Shown here: positions 20,080-22,567 of the stretch, piece after piece
Numbering within the stretch: position 1 is the first letter of the stretch
Layout: each line of letters opens with the position of its first letter
DNA from: Oscillospiraceae bacterium
Lineage (GTDB): Bacteria; Bacillota; Clostridia; Oscillospirales; Ruminococcaceae
NCBI GenBank assembly: GCA_003512525.1
Contig: DOQG01000009.1
Span: 12,672-35,238 of the forward strand
Direction of reading: 5' to 3'
Length of the DNA stretch: 22,567 nt
The notes under the pieces: model-generated
Database searches by the model: none
Told to the model about the DNA's origin: nothing
What the model saw: only the letters and a program-made list of their open reading frames with translations
Made by a program: the position numbers and the translations under genes

Positions 20080-22401
20080 ATGACCGAAAACGAATTTATA
20101 CAGCGATACACTTCACATCTGAGCGCACAGCAAAAGCAGGCGGTTACTGCTACCGAGGGGGCTGTACTTTTGCTTGCTGTGCCCGGAAGCGGAAAGACGA
20201 CCGTGCTGATAACACGGCTCGGCTATATGATATACTGCCGCGGCATAGCACCGTCAGAGATACTTGCCGTTACCTATACCAGAGCCGCGACATTTGAGCT
20301 TAAGAAGCGTTTCTCCGCGTTTTTCGGGAGCGAGTACGCAGGAAGCCTTGAGATACGCACGATAAACGGCTTGTCCTCAAAGATCATAGAACGGTACGGA
20401 AGTGTGCACGGTGCCGAGAGCATTCCGAAGCTTATGAGCCGTGAGGGCGACCGCAAGCGGCTGATATCGGATATATACAAGGATATCACCGGAGAATTTG
20501 CCGATCCGTCCGCCATAAACGATGTCGGCGCGATGATCACATATGCAAAGAATATGATGCTGACAGACGAGCAGATATCGGAGCTTGACTGCGGCGTTGC
20601 CGATACACTTAAGATTTATAAAAAGTATTGCAGTGAGCTTGCTGTCAGAGGGCTTATGGATTATGACGACCAGATGGTGACAGCACTCGATATACTTACA
20701 AAGTGCCCCGATATACTGGATTATTATCACGGACATTTTCACTATATATGTGTTGATGAAGCGCAGGATACATCAAAGATCCAACACGAGATAATAAGAG
20801 TGCTCGCAAAGGGCAGCGGCAACATATTTATGGTCGGTGATGAGGATCAGAGTATATATGCGTTCAGAGGGGCTTATCCCGATGCGCTGACAGACTTTGA
20901 AAAGACCTATGAGAACGCCTCGGTGCTGTTTATGGAGCGGAATTTCCGCTCAACGCCCGAGATAATCGGTGCGGCAAACGCGTTTGTCAGCCGCAACCGC
21001 TTCCGCCGTGACAAGACTATCTGCGCTGTGAACGAAGCGGGAATGCCGGTCAGAACGGTACATTGCCGCGGCAGAGCTACACAGTATGACTTCCTGTGCG
21101 GCATCGCAAAAAGAAATGAAATGCAGACAGCGGCACTGTTCCGCAACAACGACAGCGCGGTGGCGCTTGTCGATATGCTGGAACGAAGCGGTATAGGCTA
21201 CAGACTTAAGGGCGGCGAAAAGACATTCTTTACAAGTAAGCCCGTAACGGATATCGTATCGATCATAAACTTTATAAATGATCCATATAACGTTGATGAG
21301 TTTATGCGGATATACTATAAAATCGGTCTGTATATAAACAAGCAGGCGGCACAGACAGCCTGCCGTATAAGCGCGGCAAGGCATATACCTATAACCGATG
21401 CACTGCTTGGTCCGGGTGAACCCACGGTCGGCGGCGGAATAGAGCTGACGGAAAGCTCGCGTAAGAATATCATGCGTATGGCGGAATATGCCGCTCAGGC
21501 GCGCAGTGCGGGAGCATCGGAAACACTCAGCATCATATGGCGCACAATGCAGTACAGCGACTATGTTCACAAGAATAATCTTGACGGAGGAAAGTACGAC
21601 ATACTGCGCTTACTCGCAAGAAATGTGAGCAACGGTGAGCAATTGACAGCACGACTCGGTGAGCTGAGTGAGATAATGGCAACACATACCGATGACCCCG
21701 ACAGCCTTTTCACGATGTCAACGATACATTCAAGCAAGGGTCTTGAATACGACCGTGTTTATCTGCTTGATGTGATTGATAATGTACTGCCGTCAATTAC
21801 AGCGGACAAGCTTGATGATAAGGAAGATGTAAAGCAGTATGAGGAAGAACGCAGACTGTTCTATGTCGCTATGACAAGAGCAAAAAAGGAGTTGTATCTT
21901 TTCTCGTGCACCGGCGAAAGTTCGGAGTTTGTAAGCGAGGTCGACCGCGATATCCCGATCGAATACACCGACAGCAATGACATTTTCTTTTCGCTGTTTG
22001 CAAGAGATATGCTCGGGCGTGAATACTGCAACAGGGAAAGCGGCAAGGGCGTTGTTACAGCATACTGCAACGATAAGCTGTATATAAGGTATGCAAACGG
22101 CAGGAGTGAGCTTAAGACGCTTGAAGAAATGCTGAAAGACCGCGACAGGACCGCACACTATATTACTAAGGAGGAGCTTGACAAGCTGAACACCAATGAC
22201 AGCGCAAAAGCAGATATAGTGCCGTCAAAGCGGATAGTTATGCCAAAAGAGGGAGATAAGCTGTATCACGGCGTTTTCGGTAACGGCGTTATCAGAAGTA
22301 TAGACAAGCTCGGCATAGGCACGGTGTACTTTGAAGCAAGCGGGCAGACAAAGCGCCTTATGCTTGAAACGTGTGTGAAAAACGGGATCATTACGGTGTA
22401 G
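20080..22401 (+). CDS. UvrD/PcrA-like superfamily 1A DNA helicase
   Basis: Starting at ATG 20080, seven bases after GGAGG, the protein has 773 residues, close to PcrA/UvrD (about 720-740). It should unwind DNA 3'-5' with ATP in repair or replication restart. All helicase motifs are visible: Q-motif LSAQQKQAV, motif I VPGSGKTT (about 34-41), Ia AVTYTRAA, II VDEAQD (about 225-230), III GDEDQSIYAFRGA (about 253-265), IV FRSTPEI, V TIHSSKGLEYDRVYLLD (from about 548) and VI RRLFYVAMTRAKKELYLF (about 592). Residues about 722-773 (GDKLYHGVFGNGVIRSID, then TVYFEASGQTKRL) resemble the Tudor-like C-terminal domain with which PcrA/UvrD binds RNA polymerase. VPGSGKT in place of the usual AGAGSGKT suggests a paralogue rather than the housekeeping enzyme. 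It is transcribed alone and divergent from the sigma operon. Confidence 0.9.
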   Translation: MTENEFIQRYTSHLSAQQKQAVTATEGAVLLLAVPGSGKTTVLITRLGYMIYCRGIAPSEILAVTYTRAATFELKKRFSAFFGSEYAGSLEIRTINGLSSKIIERYGSVHGAESIPKLMSREGDRKRLISDIYKDITGEFADPSAINDVGAMITYAKNMMLTDEQISELDCGVADTLKIYKKYCSELAVRGLMDYDDQMVTALDILTKCPDILDYYHGHFHYICVDEAQDTSKIQHEIIRVLAKGSGNIFMVGDEDQSIYAFRGAYPDALTDFEKTYENASVLFMERNFRSTPEIIGAANAFVSRNRFRRDKTICAVNEAGMPVRTVHCRGRATQYDFLCGIAKRNEMQTAALFRNNDSAVALVDMLERSGIGYRLKGGEKTFFTSKPVTDIVSIINFINDPYNVDEFMRIYYKIGLYINKQAAQTACRISAARHIPITDALLGPGEPTVGGGIELTESSRKNIMRMAEYAAQARSAGASETLSIIWRTMQYSDYVHKNNLDGGKYDILRLLARNVSNGEQLTARLGELSEIMATHTDDPDSLFTMSTIHSSKGLEYDRVYLLDVIDNVLPSITADKLDDKEDVKQYEEERRLFYVAMTRAKKELYLFSCTGESSEFVSEVDRDIPIEYTDSNDIFFSLFARDMLGREYCNRESGKGVVTAYCNDKLYIRYANGRSELKTLEEMLKDRDRTAHYITKEELDKLNTNDSAKADIVPSKRIVMPKEGDKLYHGVFGNGVIRSIDKLGIGTVYFEASGQTKRLMLETCVKNGIITV

Positions 22402-22567
22402 TAATTGTTTCGTAGATGCGCAGATTTATCCGGAGATAAATATTATGTCTGTTCATTTTCGCTAAGGCAGAATGATGAAACATACAGCCAACACCGCTGA
22501 AAACAGTTTTAATGCAGACAAGGCGTTAATAATTTCGTGAGTATATCAGTGCAACTGCACTGTCACC
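22402..22567. other. Terminal intergenic sequence, no gene seen
   Basis: A 7-bp AT-rich hairpin, atttatc/gataaat around CGGA (22424-22441), follows the helicase gene but lacks a T-tract. A second inverted repeat, cagtgca/tgcactg (22547-22562), lies at the window edge. No coding signal is evident. Confidence 0.4.

Noticed and set aside
22547..22562. Inverted repeat cagtgca/tgcactg at the right edge
   Set aside because: It is short, has no T-tract, and the following gene context is outside the window, so no role can be assigned.

Overview
The window looks like a chromosomal stretch from a Gram-positive Clostridia bacterium, most likely a Ruminococcus-like member of the Oscillospiraceae. Signs of this are low-to-medium GC, strong GGAGG-type ribosome binding sites, consensus TTGACA/TATAAT promoters, an SPDTG-type cell-wall anchor, an ECF transporter with a DUF4430 surface protein, and large multi-domain secreted and c-di-GMP proteins. 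I saw no tRNA, rRNA, CRISPR array, insertion sequence or phage gene. All assignments come from reading motifs by eye; no searches were run.

Left part, plus strand (1-5104). The window opens with the anchor end of a wall-attached protein. An uptake operon follows: a membrane-tethered DUF4430 protein (262-1314), an EcfT-like permease (1327-2184) and a very unusual single polypeptide joining two ABC ATPase domains to a C-terminal membrane part that resembles an ECF substrate-binding S component (2186-4723). The last gene seems to start at an ACG codon. DUF4430 resembles the beta domain of transcobalamin and intrinsic factor, so corrinoid uptake is a reasonable but unproven guess. An orphan 86-residue cysteine-containing protein with its own near-perfect promoter ends this block.

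Middle part, minus strand (5287-19908). Reading right to left in transcription order, there are four units. (a) An ECF-like sigma factor, a membrane-spanning beta-propeller protein with an ESKT repeat tail, and an HD-domain hydrolase form a tight operon (19908-16137). (b) A secreted protein has a BspA-like leucine-rich segment and five fibronectin type III modules, four of them encoded by a 279-bp tandem repeat (15866-13170). (c) rlmB (23S rRNA Gm2251 methyltransferase) is followed 33 bp later by a large acidic membrane protein that appears to be a catalytically dead P1B-type ATPase (12739-9071). (d) A cytosolic LacI-type sensor is fused to GGDEF, PAS-like, degenerate GGDEF and EAL domains (8928-5287). 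Promoters and hairpin terminators separate the units clearly.

Right part, plus strand (20080-22401). A UvrD/PcrA-like superfamily 1A helicase with a Tudor-like C-terminal domain is transcribed divergently from the sigma-factor operon. The last 166 bases contain no recognisable gene.

The strongest candidates for something new are the A-A'-S fused ECF transporter, the pseudo-P-type ATPase coupled to rlmB, and the sigma/propeller/HD signalling operon.
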